From the NCBI GenBank assembly GCA_947095585.1, contig OX352763.1, forward strand, positions 117,531,908 through 117,595,907: a stretch of 64,000 nucleotides of DNA, in the 5' to 3' direction. Positions 44,275 to 55,389 of this stretch are shown here, piece after piece; the stretch's first letter is position 1, and the number at the start of each line of letters is the position of its first letter. The notes beneath the pieces were generated by a model. That model worked only from the letters and a program-made list of their open reading frames with translations. It ran no database searches and was not told the DNA's origin. The translations under genes and the position numbers were made by a program. Source of the DNA: Nephrocerus scutellatus (lineage: Eukaryota > Arthropoda > Insecta > Diptera > Pipunculidae).

Positions 44275-46370
44275 AAACGTTACGTACACCGTAGGGGTGG
44301 AAATAGACCGCCCCTCCCACACGATTTTGTTCACGAAATTAATCAAGGCATCACTCCTTTCAAGTATTTGCCACCTCAACGGATACACCCTGTATATATT
44401 TCTATATACATACAAATATATAATGGTTTTTTTCTTCTTCCGAAGAAGTAAAATAAAACCAGAGATAATTTTTTTTTATTATTTTAATACAGACGCTATA
44501 GTCTGGGATAGCAAGGAGGAGCCGCGTTACACTAATCAATGGATAAAATAATACTGCAAGTATGGGAGAGGGATGAGGGCGGTCTCTTAAGAGTTATTTG
44601 TATGGTTTTTAAATCCGGCCTGTTGTGGCACGGATTTTTTGTTTCGTACGGCAACGCTGCTTCTGAAACAAATTGAAATATCGTATTTGACCAACTTCTT
44701 GTTAAAGAAAAGTTCGTTCTTGTGTTACTTACCGGATTAGCTGCATTTCTAATGTTATTTTAAATTTATAAGTTTGGTGTTTCAAACCAATCGGCAGAAT
44801 TCTGACTGAAAATGCATTCAATAAATATTTCACTTTCAAACCTCATTGAAACTACTTTAACGCTTGCTTCCGCTACGTTAAGCCGCAGCGAGCGTTAAGC
44901 AAAATTATCTGCTCACAAAAAGTGAAGGTGAACAATTTTAATAATTTATTAACATTAGGAGGGAAAACATCCGATTATAATTTTCAGCTTCGATTTTCCC
45001 TGAAAGATTTAAAAAACCAACTTTTTCCCAGTAAGCAGAGTGCGGTTATGTGTGAATTATTAAGGAAGATGGTTTTGAGTTAATCGACAACTAAGAACAG
45101 AACTGAAAATAGCGCAAAGGAACGCAGGGAAACTGGCGAAAAAACTCTACAAGTTTCTTAGGTAGAAAAAGCTGATTTGTAAATTTAAACATTTTGGGAA
45201 TATAACCAGTCTTTTGTTCGCCAATAAATTAAAGAGTATTTGCAATGCAATTTAGTTGTCTTGACAGTATGAGAAACACTCTAATACGAGTAGGTACAGC
45301 GCAATCGAGGAATCCCAAAAAAAAAAACGCCTGATGGAATGACAACATCTGCCTATCGCAGATCGCTTATCTGGAATCTAAATTACAGATGTCGTCCCTT
45401 TTTCCAAAATCCTCATACGCAGTAAATTTTAGAAAAGTCATTTATTTGTTCGCCCCGATTGCGCGACTCTTGACTCCGTCTACTGTCGCCCGTAGTGACC
45501 ATCATTTCAGTCCACATAAAATAATCACTGCAGCAGTCGAGTTTCAATTTCTGCTAAAATCAGGAAATGCTGAACAAACGACAACTGAAGTCAGGTAGAC
45601 TTGATTACTATTTGCTTGGACTCCTCATCTTCGATTTGTTTACCCCTTCTGTAAGTTCCCCCCTCCACACCGTCTGTCACTCAGTTGTGTTTTCTTTACC
45701 TTAATGCAACGAAAGAAACAAAATCGAAACCAAAAGTACATTGGCAAACATGAATGCGTCCACAGTTGCAAGTCCGGAAGTAGAGCCAACTCCTGCCCAA
45801 TAGTATAACCAAGGCAAGTGGGCGTACAATATAAAGGAAAATCAGTAAATCCTACTGTTGACCACCACGTGCAGCCGCGGTGAACACATATTCTATACGA
45901 GTTCCTCCCACTCCTAGATGCGGCAAGCCAAATGTGGAAACTGTGCTAACAGCGGTGGACGCATTGATCTAAATCTTTCACTTGTCTTGCTACACTGTGA
46001 AAATTTGTAAACGGACGAGAAGGAGATTATTGTTTTATACTAAAGTAGCTATAACCGGTGCCCCGTTCATGTTTTTTTTTTTTATTGGACCAACTTGAGT
46101 GAGGGTAAAAAACATGCCAGCAAGTTAAAACCAAATCTAAGCATTACTCTTTGATGCAGTGTTGTCCGAAATGCGAACTCTGTCCTCACAAAACTGCAGA
46201 ATACGCTGGTGTCTATAGAAGTCAGACGTTTATGTTAGCTATGACGATGCGAACGAGAATTCGCTGTTGATCTTGGATCGATGCCATCAATCAATTGTCC
46301 TAATAAATCGTAAGACGCAATTAAAGTAGAATCACCAGTGAGTTGGTGTACTCTCGTTCAACTCAGGTCG
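44275..46370. other. No recognisable feature
   Basis: Mostly AT-rich sequence with poly-T and poly-A runs (about 45309-45320, 46070-46082). No coding or mobile-element signature is recognised. Confidence 0.4.
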
Positions 46371-46374
46371 TACA

Positions 46375-46720
46375 AATCATTCGATGGTCATATGAACCTT
46401 TTTCAGGGTAACACACTATGCAGTTGAAGCACTCTAATTTAAAATGGGCCGAAAAGTTATTCAATGACTGTTTAGATATTCTTCAGGCTAAACCACCATC
46501 CAGAGCCTTTCTTGTGGAGTTCTTCGAGTCGGAGAACGAGTTGGAGAACTCTCGTTTAAAGTAACCACCCTGTGGGCACCGTCGATAAGTCATTCAAAGA
46601 TTATGTGGTCCTTCTTCTGGCTAACCCACATGCAGTACTTCTCTTGGAGCACTATCGTTTAAAGTAATCTACCTTTATGAACTGTCGGCAAGTCATTCTC
46701 AGGTTGTATAGTCCTTCTTC
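46375..46720. repeat. Degenerate repeat units
   Basis: AAGTCATTCAAAGATTATGT-GGTCCTTCTTCTGGCTAACC-like sequence recurs in diverged form near 46376, 46456, 46590 and 46692. CTCGTTTAAAGTAA occurs at about 46551 and, in variant form, at 46655. Unit length is about 80-135 bases. Confidence 0.55.
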
Positions 46721-46799
46721 GAATGTCTCTCTCTATTGTGACCTTTTTCGAGTTGTAGTCGTTGAGCTGTCCTGGTTTGCCTGAATGCTCTCGTTGTCC

Positions 46800-47253
46800 T
46801 TTGCTAGGCCAATGATCGCTCACCTAGCTCTGAATAATATTCGCCGGTGATTGTTTTAGCCTTTTTTAAGCAATCGATGTGAATGACACGGCGTGCATCC
46901 CAAAAAAAATGTGGCTATGGCCTTGCTGACCGACAGACCCACCTTGGCCTTCTTTGGTGCAAGTTCACCCGAAGAAACCCTCTGTCTTGATTGTTCCTTG
47001 GTCTCTGGTGTGTTATGATAGATCCATGTTTCGTTCACGGTTACGAAACGGCGCAAAAACATCGCTAAACATTCTTTTCATTATCGTTAAAATTCACGAG
47101 GTTGTCTGCTGCCAATGGCTGTCAAACACAAACTAATTGACGCAGCTTGACAGTAGTCTATTAATAGATGGCAATTGACGGCAGCAGTGTTGCATTTAAA
47201 GTTACTGCGCGGGAAATTCAAAAAGTCACTGACTTATCAAACTACTCTCGTAC
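46800..47253 (-). pseudogene. Mariner transposon, internally deleted
   Basis: On the minus strand the element starts at a TA followed by CGAGAGTAGTTTGATAAGTC, typical of a mariner end. A short leader follows, then coding sequence. The frame reads FVTVNETWIYHNTPETKEQS, then APKKAK and the TFFLGCTPCHSHRLLKKG region, followed after a frameshift by KKAKTITGEYYSELGE. This is the middle of a mariner transposase (DD34D type). The first catalytic Asp of the usual DETWIHH motif is Asn here. The DNA-binding N-terminal half and the last two catalytic positions are missing. Confidence 0.75.
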
Positions 47254-47254
47254 A

Positions 47255-48405
47255 TTTTTTTAATTTTTCATTGGCATTTCTTCCAGTGTAACAACCAGCC
47301 CTTTAAACGGAAAAGTAAGAAATCTTAACAGTTCCAAGACTGGAAAATTACCTTAAAAAAATGTATTTCAATTTAAACAAAAATCGCAAGCCAACATAAC
47401 AGAATCATTCTTCTGCACATTTGTATTCACAATGCAATGCGGAAGAAACAACAAAATCGTGCACGCATCTTGGATTCATCCGAAATCCGTTCATCGTGCG
47501 CAATGAAGATGCAGTTCACTATGGTTTGCAGTGATGCACATCGTCTACAGCAAATTCACACCATCCACACTCAAGATGGGTCTTTTTTCCACAACAAGCA
47601 ACGTCGTGCTTGTCGGATTCGTGTCAGAAAACGATTTTTCCCATTATTCCTTGAATGAAAAAATTACAAAAGTCATCGGGCAACTCCTTAGCATATTTAA
47701 ATTATCTTGCGCGAACTGTTGCTACTGCAACCGAGGATAAGAGGTCGAACAGAAGTCATTGGAATTTTCTCACACCGACCATACAATATACGGATTATAC
47801 GAATATGTAATCCGAATTCAAGAATAACAGCTTCTTGACATTTTTTCCTGTGTCGTTTTTTTGTATCCTTTTATATTTCTGTGGCGGAGCGAAGGAGATG
47901 AGAACGCTATCGGTGAGGTGTCACAATCACACATTGAGCATTGTCCCGATTAAGTCACGTATTTAATCAGCCGTACATTATTTCGTTTTATAATCAGACA
48001 GCATCAACATCAAGAGTATGAGAGTGAAAATTTGCGAAAGGCGTTCGTCGTTTTCTTTTTCGAAAACTCGGCAGGTTGCCAGCCGCAGGGAAAAAGAAAG
48101 CAAGCAAGGAAAAGCGCATCCTTAAGGCTGTCAATCAACCCTATTTGTTGTGTGATACTGAGATTAGTTGAGTGGTGGGATAGGCACAAATCACCGCGAT
48201 GACATCTTACTCTGATTCTAAATAATGTGGAGATGCTCGCGATGTCTATGACTTGACCTCTTTGCTGTTTTGAAAGTCTAATTATTTATTTTGTTCCAGT
48301 ATGCAGCATACTAGCTTACATATTAAAGCTAAGTTTTAACACAATCAACATACTGATCGCTCACTCACGCATACGTTTACCAAACTTTGGCATTGCCACT
48401 GCACA
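47255..48405. other. No recognisable feature
   Basis: Overlapping short frames only, for example two frames at 47437-47740. I see no domain. Confidence 0.4.
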
Positions 48406-48411
48406 AGATTT

Positions 48412-49255
48412 TCCGTTCCTCTTATTCTTCTGCAGTCTTCCCAAGGAATTTACCAGTCTGTTTCTTAAAAAAGGCGAACCGCCATCCCTTCATTTGTACC
48501 GACCAAACATCATTTTAAAGGTCATCGAAACGCTAATCACACTGCAAAATGTTTATGTTTCCTAAAACGGTGCAAGATGTACTTGACTCCCTCAGACATG
48601 GCTACCATTTACATGGCCATTACTAGATAGAGTTCAGAACTTCACCATAAAAACCATAAAACTTATTGGTGTCGTATTTATCGCGAAAACAATCGAATCG
48701 CTTCAACGGCTCCATGAGGTTGTCCGCCAAATGTTGGGACCCTTTTAATTTCTTGATTTGTTATTTCATATTCCTTAAGGGTTAATTCTTTTTTTTTTGG
48801 TTTATATCATTAAAATGTATTTTACTAGGGACGAAACCCGCTTGAACATGGTAGTAATGTTTCCTGCTTGCTTGTCACAGTAATATCGCTTTTTCCACAA
48901 GCGATGTTCAAAAGAAATATTCAGATGCATCCCGCCATTTGTCCAACCATTCGCAATACCCGTGCCTCAACTCGAGCCCACGGGTCTACCATTAGACATA
49001 TCTTCGGGCGTACCAACCAATTCAGAGGTTCCTTCTTTAGCCGCACAATAGTTATGTGGAATGAATTGCCCGACTCTGTATTTCGGCATTTATATGATCT
49101 GCAGTCATTCAAGACACTAGTGCATATACATCTCACCGTTTCCTCTCCCATATTTCCCAACGCCCACGCTGCGCTAAGCATTATAAGGGTGCAAATCCCT
49201 AGAGCGTGTGTACTTTATAAATAAAAAAGACATGAAAGCCTAAAATTATGCAATA
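48412..49255 (+). pseudogene. Jockey/CR1-type LINE, decayed, with C-terminus
   Basis: KKGEPPSLHLYRPN and KVIETLITLQNVYV (about 48460-48560) match the RT start of the 7.4-kb copy (KKGEPSSPSSYRP, KVMETLI). YLTPSDMATIY-like sequence follows near 48580, and a last open frame, 48868-49224, has TRASTRAHGSTIRHIFGRTN, FFSRTIVMWNELPDSVF and LQSFKTLVHIHL, the C-terminus of the family. The 3' end AAGCATTATAAGGGTGCAAA (49178-49197) precedes a short A-rich tail. The catalytic region is lost. Confidence 0.75.
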
Positions 49256-49559
49256 CTTTGAAATAAATATATTTTAGGACCCGTTTATTCGTATAACGGA
49301 CGGTCTGGAAGTCAATTCAGTGGTTCCCCGTTTATTGTAGGTGGGCTATATGGCTCTTTATATAGCGCAGTTGATCAAATTAACCGCCCTTAGTGGTTAT
49401 CTTGTAGCACAGAAAGGAAGGATTAGCTCCTTGTCTGAACTCTATGGACAGCTGCACTATGGAAAGGGTCACGCCATTCTTCGCTAATTCAAGGAATCGG
49501 CTTCTCGAAGCAAGTTATTATTGACACTTTTTAACTTTTTTAAAAACTTTTATTTAACT

Positions 49560-50110
49560 TGACTTGACCCCTTTTTGTCTGTATTTTCGACCACTTTGCG
49601 GTCCTTGTTAACCACCTCCCACACGACCTAGAGAGCTGAAATTTTGTGAGTTTCTAAGTTCAAAATAGCATTTTATATATTCCGACTCCATGGTTCTTGG
49701 ATTACGACGATGTCTTTTCCGCCGCAGACGGAGTAAGAGGGAGGCCGAAGCCTTTTTAGAGTGTTGGAGGTTAAGCTGAACTAACTGCAGCATTTTTGTT
49801 GCAGTCGTGGATCCACCACGGTGTTTTTTCGACTTCTTTGAGGTCCTTTTTAATCAACTTCTTGACGACGTAGAGAGCAAAAATTTTGTAAGTTAAATTA
49901 AAATAGAATTTTTCCAATCCGGGTATGACGCGTGTCAGATGTCGCGTGTGAAACGTGATGGCCATTTTCTTTTTTTTTATGTCTTTTTTAACCACCTTTA
50001 GTACGACCTAGAGGGCTGAAATATTGTTATCGGCTCAATATCAGGGGCCAGTATGTTGGTATCCCGCTTTTGACGTGTATCGCGAGTCGCGTGTGTGAAG
50101 CGTGGAAAAA
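49560..50110. repeat. Degenerate repeat, three units
   Basis: GGTCCTT-TTAACCACCT and ACGACCTAGAGAGCTGAAATTTTG recur, in changed form, at about 49600, 49840 and 49979. The second and third units end in GCGTGTCAGATGTCGCGTG-like sequence, the reverse of the GC-rich motif at 31.5 kb. Confidence 0.65.
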
Positions 50111-50114
50111 GGAA

Positions 50115-50785
50115 AATTCTTTGATATAGCCCCGACCTCAAAAACAGATATTTTGGCGATTATTACCAAATAATAAACGACTGTGTGGCGTGTTTCGATA
50201 TATATACATATATAAGTTTGTACACGAAAAACGATCTTGTTTTACATTTACTTGTTAAGTTTAGAGTTATTAACGGTCGCACAAATGGCTTTGAATGTGG
50301 ATAAGCTGTCTACACATATGCCAATTGATTCGATTTGTGCGGTACTTTGCCTTGAGGTCATACAAGCCTCCCTTATCGCTAATATCTCTGCCTAAAAGAT
50401 GCTAGTCGAGTCTGAACAGATTAATTATATCTGAGAAGAGACATATGCAACGACTCCATCTTTCATCTTTCAATTGACGGATTTTGGATTGTCGCGTCAA
50501 ATTGGCTTATTACTCCTCCATATTTCTCCTTTACTTCTTTTTGATAGAAACTCAAACGTAAAGTTAGAGTTAGAAAAGTTTAGTGTGGGAGTAAAGCATT
50601 TGGTTGAAGATGGTACCGTCTGAAGTGTATTGCAGTGCCCGGTGACAAGTAATACAGATTCTCTGAGTCATACTGCACTGTAATGTATTATATGTTTACG
50701 GCATCGGTTGGTCATGACCGTAAAGCTCCCTTGATGTCAGCTCCTGCTGATCTTTGTATTTAGCTGAGCTTGCTACCATGGCATT
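50115..50785. other. No recognisable feature
   Basis: Single-copy looking sequence with a short (TA)n run near 50200-50215; nothing recognised. Confidence 0.4.
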
Positions 50786-50789
50786 ATAT

Positions 50790-51584
50790 TGTTACGAAAA
50801 TCTCAACAGAAATCATTTATCGCCATGTTTCACCATAAACATTGTATTGAATTGAATTAGAATTAGGAAATTACCAAAAATCATAGCATATATTTATGCT
50901 CAGTAATATCTATTTATCTAACTATCTTTTATCTTCTATTTGTTTAAAGAAGATAATTTATATGTTTGTTTGTTATTATTATATTATTGTCAAATGTTAT
51001 AACCGTACAACGCCGGTCACTCAATTATCTAGTGGTTTATAAATGTTAGGCAACATATAGCAACTTGTATATATATTGTACTCGTATATAACAGTTATAC
51101 GTGTGAAACTTGTTCTGAAATTTACTAGATGTATCGAATAGAATAGAATGGAAAAGATTAGAAGCTTCTGTAAACTGTAGATTTGTTATAATTACAGCAA
51201 ATTTATCGCACTAAGTTAGTTATAATTTCGAATTAAATCGGACTACTTGAATAGTTGAACAGTAGATAGAGCTATAAGTGGATAATAAGTAATCACCAGT
51301 GTAAATTTGTGAACTTTTGCTATTTTCTTAATTAATGCTGTTATTTGGGTAACAGGCCGATTCCACTAGCACAATTCCACTGGCACAATTCCCCAGGGGA
51401 ACAATTAAACTTGCACAATTTAACCAAGTGGTATTGTGCCCAGTGGAATTGTGCCAAGTGGAATTGTGTCCAGGGGAATTGTATCTAGTGGAATTGGCCT
51501 AGAATGGTTATTTGTGAATTAACAAACTTGGGTTTATTTTCAAAATCCATTAAAAAATCTCTAGAAAGCCCAAATTTCATAACA
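50790..51584 (+). mobile_element. Solo LTR, about 795 bp, with ATAT target duplication
   Basis: It starts TGTTACGAAA and ends TTTCATAACA, so the ends are near-perfect short inverted repeats with TG...CA termini. ATAT directly precedes (50786-50789) and follows (51585-51588) it. A 4-bp ATAT duplication is typical of Ty3/gypsy-type LTR elements. No internal coding region is present in the window. Pieces of the same LTR occur at 20.6-20.7 and 40.15-40.33 kb. A small MITE is inserted within it at 51348-51506. Confidence 0.75.
51348..51506. mobile_element. 159-bp foldback MITE with 8-bp target duplication
   Basis: GTTATTTG occurs directly before (51340-51347) and after (51507-51514) the element. 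Near the ends are inverted copies of AGGCCAATTCCACTAG (51354-51369 and 51485-51500, one mismatch). The inside is made of short CACAATTCCACTGG units, inverted about the centre. Eight-base duplications are typical of the hAT superfamily. The related LTR copy at 40.15-40.33 kb lacks the insert. Confidence 0.8.
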
Positions 51585-51599
51585 ATATGTAAGAATTTG

Positions 51600-53515
51600 A
51601 TTGGAGGCCCCATTTCTTACCTATTGGCTTAGAGAGGTTACGCATGCTCTTTGAGTCATGAACTCGATTTTCGTTGAGATGCCTACTACCTCAACTATCT
51701 CGTGCACTAGTACTCTGCGGTCATGTACTTCTATCAGCTGTCAAGTTTGACAGAAGTCTTTTGAAGGATGACATTACATCCATCAACGTGGTAAGAATAA
51801 CATTGCATTCGATTAGTACCGACATCTCTCGCCAAGGCTGGGTACTTATCACTGTACCCTCGCATTTTATTGCAGCACATATTTTCCAAATGAATAAGCG
51901 TTTGCCTGCTGCGCTGATCAGAAGATTTATATGCTCGATCAGAAAACGTTTACTGCATCAGATATCAGATATCAGATTTCATAGATTTCGTAATTAATTT
52001 TGTCGGCGATTTGTTTGGAAAATCGCTGTATCTTTATGATCTCTTTAGCTGCGCTTTTGGCCGTCAATTGAATTGTAGGTGGAGGTGGTTGAGATTATTG
52101 CGGTCAGGAACCGTCACTTTTTTCAATCATACAATGTATGTCGTCGAGTGAAGGGAGGGCCGAGAATGCAAATCAAACAGAAATGCTATAATCGATCTTG
52201 CATAATGCATCGCCGATAGATTTGTAGTGCACATGCACACGCGTGCCGACCGGCGGCCGCCTTGCAGTCGTCACATTTTTCAGTTGATCTGTGAAATTGA
52301 GCATGACGACTCGGTGATCGGTTTTTCTACACTCATTTTCGTATCAAATGTATTGCACCAGCAATTACATGGCTTGTCATATGTGACCGCGCTCAGTTAC
52401 CGATCGTTGCTGATGATTTCATTCAACCCTCGCTTATTGATGCCAAACGATGCAGAGTCGATTCTAGTCGATTCACTGACTCTGCACTATTGGATCGGGA
52501 TGTGGGTGAAAATCATTTTTTAATGACACTACGAGTATGTGTGTGGCTGCTAAACGGCGCACGAGTGTCAGTCTCAAGTGCTATGCATTAAAGTTTGATG
52601 ACTTCTCATTAGCAGCTGCATGCAATGCGATTCGATGCTTTATCGGTAAAATCGGAATGCTAATGCGATTTCGCAGCGGCGACGATCGAACATCATCTGC
52701 AGTCTTAAAGTGCGCTATCGAATGTCAATGTCACCAGTATATACTGCACAGATACTCGCATATAAAATTAAAGTTTCATGTTCGAAATAAGCGTTTTTTA
52801 AGAACTAGTCGGCACAAACAACTATGCCGACTAAAGTGGCTATCATTGTGTGTTAAAACTCAATTTTTATCGAAAATTGTGATTACATTTCGAACAGCGC
52901 TGAAGCAGAAAAATTTGTCCAGATTTTTTTTTCAAAAGCAGTAAGTAATTCACAGAGGAATGAAATTTTGGAGCTTTGTAGGGCTAACTAAGGAGAGTAT
53001 TTTCTGAAAGTTCCCTACTCCTAAGTGCTGGGCAATACTGGAAACCAGTAGCTGACCAAGCGTAATGGTTCCTTGTATGGATAAGAATGACATTGTCAAT
53101 TCTTGACACTCCGGAAGCATCCAGTAGTTTTTTGTTTGACACATGCCTATATGTACTCAGAATATTCGCTTCTGTACAAATGCATGCATGCTTTAAGACA
53201 TTTTCTCTCAAAGACACAAAGTTTTTCCATATATGATGAGCTGATGTTCCATTATATTGGACAAGCCACAATTAGACGCCTCGATAAGCAAGCCTCCAAA
53301 GGATGAAGCTCATGTTATCTACAATCTACAATTCCTGTTGCACCGCACGATCACTGTCGAGGAGTCTTATAAAAGAAATGGGCTAGCCCAGTGCCAGTGC
53401 CCAGTATGGGCACACAATATCCTACTGCCTCCTCCTAAGTACCCGTGGGGGTTCCAATTGCGTCTTAACCTATTTATGGTTGGGTGCTGGGCTTTACCAC
53501 GGGATATTAAATAAG
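51600..53515. other. No recognisable feature
   Basis: Several open frames exist (51674-51997, 52227-52523 and 52537-52944 plus), the longest 135 codons, basic and cysteine-containing, but I recognise no domain and no splice structure. Confidence 0.35.
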
Positions 53516-53518
53516 GGC

Positions 53519-53645
53519 CGCTGGTACTTAGAATATGCTCTTTATGGGCAATGTATTCGTACTTTGTGACCCGAAATGGGCCACTGGTACTAAGAATAAC
53601 CTTATGGGCGACTCTTCGTATTTAGTAGCTCATTTCGTACACAAA
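53519..53645. repeat. Short duplicated units
   Basis: GGGCCGCTGGTACTTAGAAT at 53516 recurs as GGGCCACTGGTACTAAGAAT at 53579, each followed by CTTTATGGGC or CCTTATGGGC and a TTCGTA motif. The period is about 63 bases. Confidence 0.65.
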
Positions 53646-54119
53646 GGGGTAGAGGGAAGGGCCTGGAATAGTTTCTATCCTAGGCGTAATCATAGTGACA
53701 AATGATAGGATTCGAGGTTCCTTCGTATGATTTGCCAGTGATGGTTTTCTCCTTCGCAAAAAGGCAATCACTCCGAAGGAACTAAGTCCCTTGATGTCAG
53801 ACCTCACCAAGGTCGCGTTGATACCACGTTGACCATATGGTTGACCGGTTGACCGGTCTGAGGACAACTGTGGTTGAGGACCCAGCTCGTTATGGGAATG
53901 CAACGCTGGGGCTTATGGTTTACTCTCGAAGAGAGGACTGCTAAGTGGGAGTAGTTCAAAAGCATGCTCAAAGGCGAAAGCTAGGAAAGCAGGGTTCGTC
54001 CCACTCTAAGAATAATGCCTCCTCGCAAGCGTCTGCGTTTTCTGTAGCGTCTTACGCAACTTCGAATTGTAAGTTAAAGGAACAAGAACGTCAAAAAATG
54101 CAATAGCTATGGTGGCGCA

Positions 54120-55385
54120 AACACTGCCAACTACAGAGGTCGCCCGGTAGTAATGCGCCCGGAGCCAAAACAACAAGTCACATCAGCAACATTCACAGCA
54201 AATCCCAACGATGTCCCAGCAGGCAATGTTTTGAATAGCGCAACCTATGCTAATATAGTAAAAGTAGAACCCACTAACAAAGCCGAGAAATCCATCAACG
54301 TCCAAGAATCCCAAATCATGAATGATTCAAATAACCTGGAACGGGCACTCTCCCTTCTCACCCAAACCCTCTTCAATTTTATAACTTCGATATCGCACTA
54401 ATATCAAAAACCGATTTGAGCGATAAGCACAACGAGTTTTACGGCACCAATCACCCATACGACAAATTCCGCCTTAGCCCCAGCCCCTACAGAAGAACCA
54501 CCAAGCTACTTCCATTTGCCTAACTGAGTGGATTGAAGACATAACAAAATCAGCCATATACTGTCCTCAACCCCTTCAGCAGCCTTTGGAACAAGTTCTT
54601 AGCAGCTGGCGTCTATAATGCTAAGCACACCTATTGGGATTCTAGGCTAACAAATTCAAAATGCAGACAAGTTGGGTAAGCGTTCATTGAAAGTAATGGC
54701 TTTGTCTCTGCGGGTCAACTCGCCTACTGGCATACAGATCGGCGAAAAATCCCGGACATTATAGACTTCGGCATCACAAAAAATATTAATAGGCACAGCC
54801 TAAAAGCCGAGACAAAATTCGACCTTTCATCTGAACACTCACCCGTTGTTAAGAAGCGTGGAACAAAGCCCCCAAACCCTTACGAGAAAATCGACAAACT
54901 GGCTTAAATATAGAAAATACATAAGCTCCCATCTCAATCAGTTAAATCTTAAAACCATAGCTCCAAAGCAGCATGAACCGCCAATCAGACTACCAGATGG
55001 AAACTGGGCAAGAACCGACGTGGAAAAAGGAAAAACTTTTACAGAGCATCTATGCAAAGTTTTTACTTCAAATCTATCATAGTCCTACGAATGCTTGCAG
55101 CAAAAAACTCTCAATACTGTAGTTTTTGAGAAGCAGGACATTTCCCATTCTCTAAAGAATGGAATAAATCCCAAGAAGACACCAGTTTACGACCTAATTA
55201 CAGGAAAAATGTTAATTGAACTCCCAGATGTAGCAATTGAACAGATAACTTGCGCTTTCAACAGAGTTTTAAGACTATGCCACTACCCCCAACCTAGGAA
55301 GACGTCGAAGATAATCACGAACCCGAAAGTCGGCAAGGACCCTACTCTTGTATCGTCTTATCGACCATACATACATTGTATGTGA
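54120..55385 (+). pseudogene. Jockey-type LINE: end of ORF1, endonuclease and start of RT
   Basis: The frame 54153-54401 looks like the end of a jockey ORF1 (SATYANIVKVEP). ORF2 pieces follow: AGVYNAKHTYWDSRLTNSK (about 54604-54660), which is the endonuclease GDYNAKH motif with Asp changed to Val; RRKIPDIIDFGI and SSEHSPVV; then RT start pieces FTEHLCKVF, YDLITGKMLIELPDVAIEQI and PKVGKDPTLVSSYRP (to about 55370). The element stops there, before the catalytic RT motifs. Frameshifts are present, but the segments are well preserved. Confidence 0.75.
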
Positions 55386-55389
55386 CTAC

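Noticed and set aside
44275..46370. CRISPR-like or regulatory repeats.
   Set aside because: No regularly spaced direct repeats were found; poly-A and poly-T runs explain the pattern.
52537..52944. 135-codon plus-strand open frame with several cysteines.
   Set aside because: No recognisable domain, no conserved motif order and overlapping frames nearby; it cannot be told from chance.
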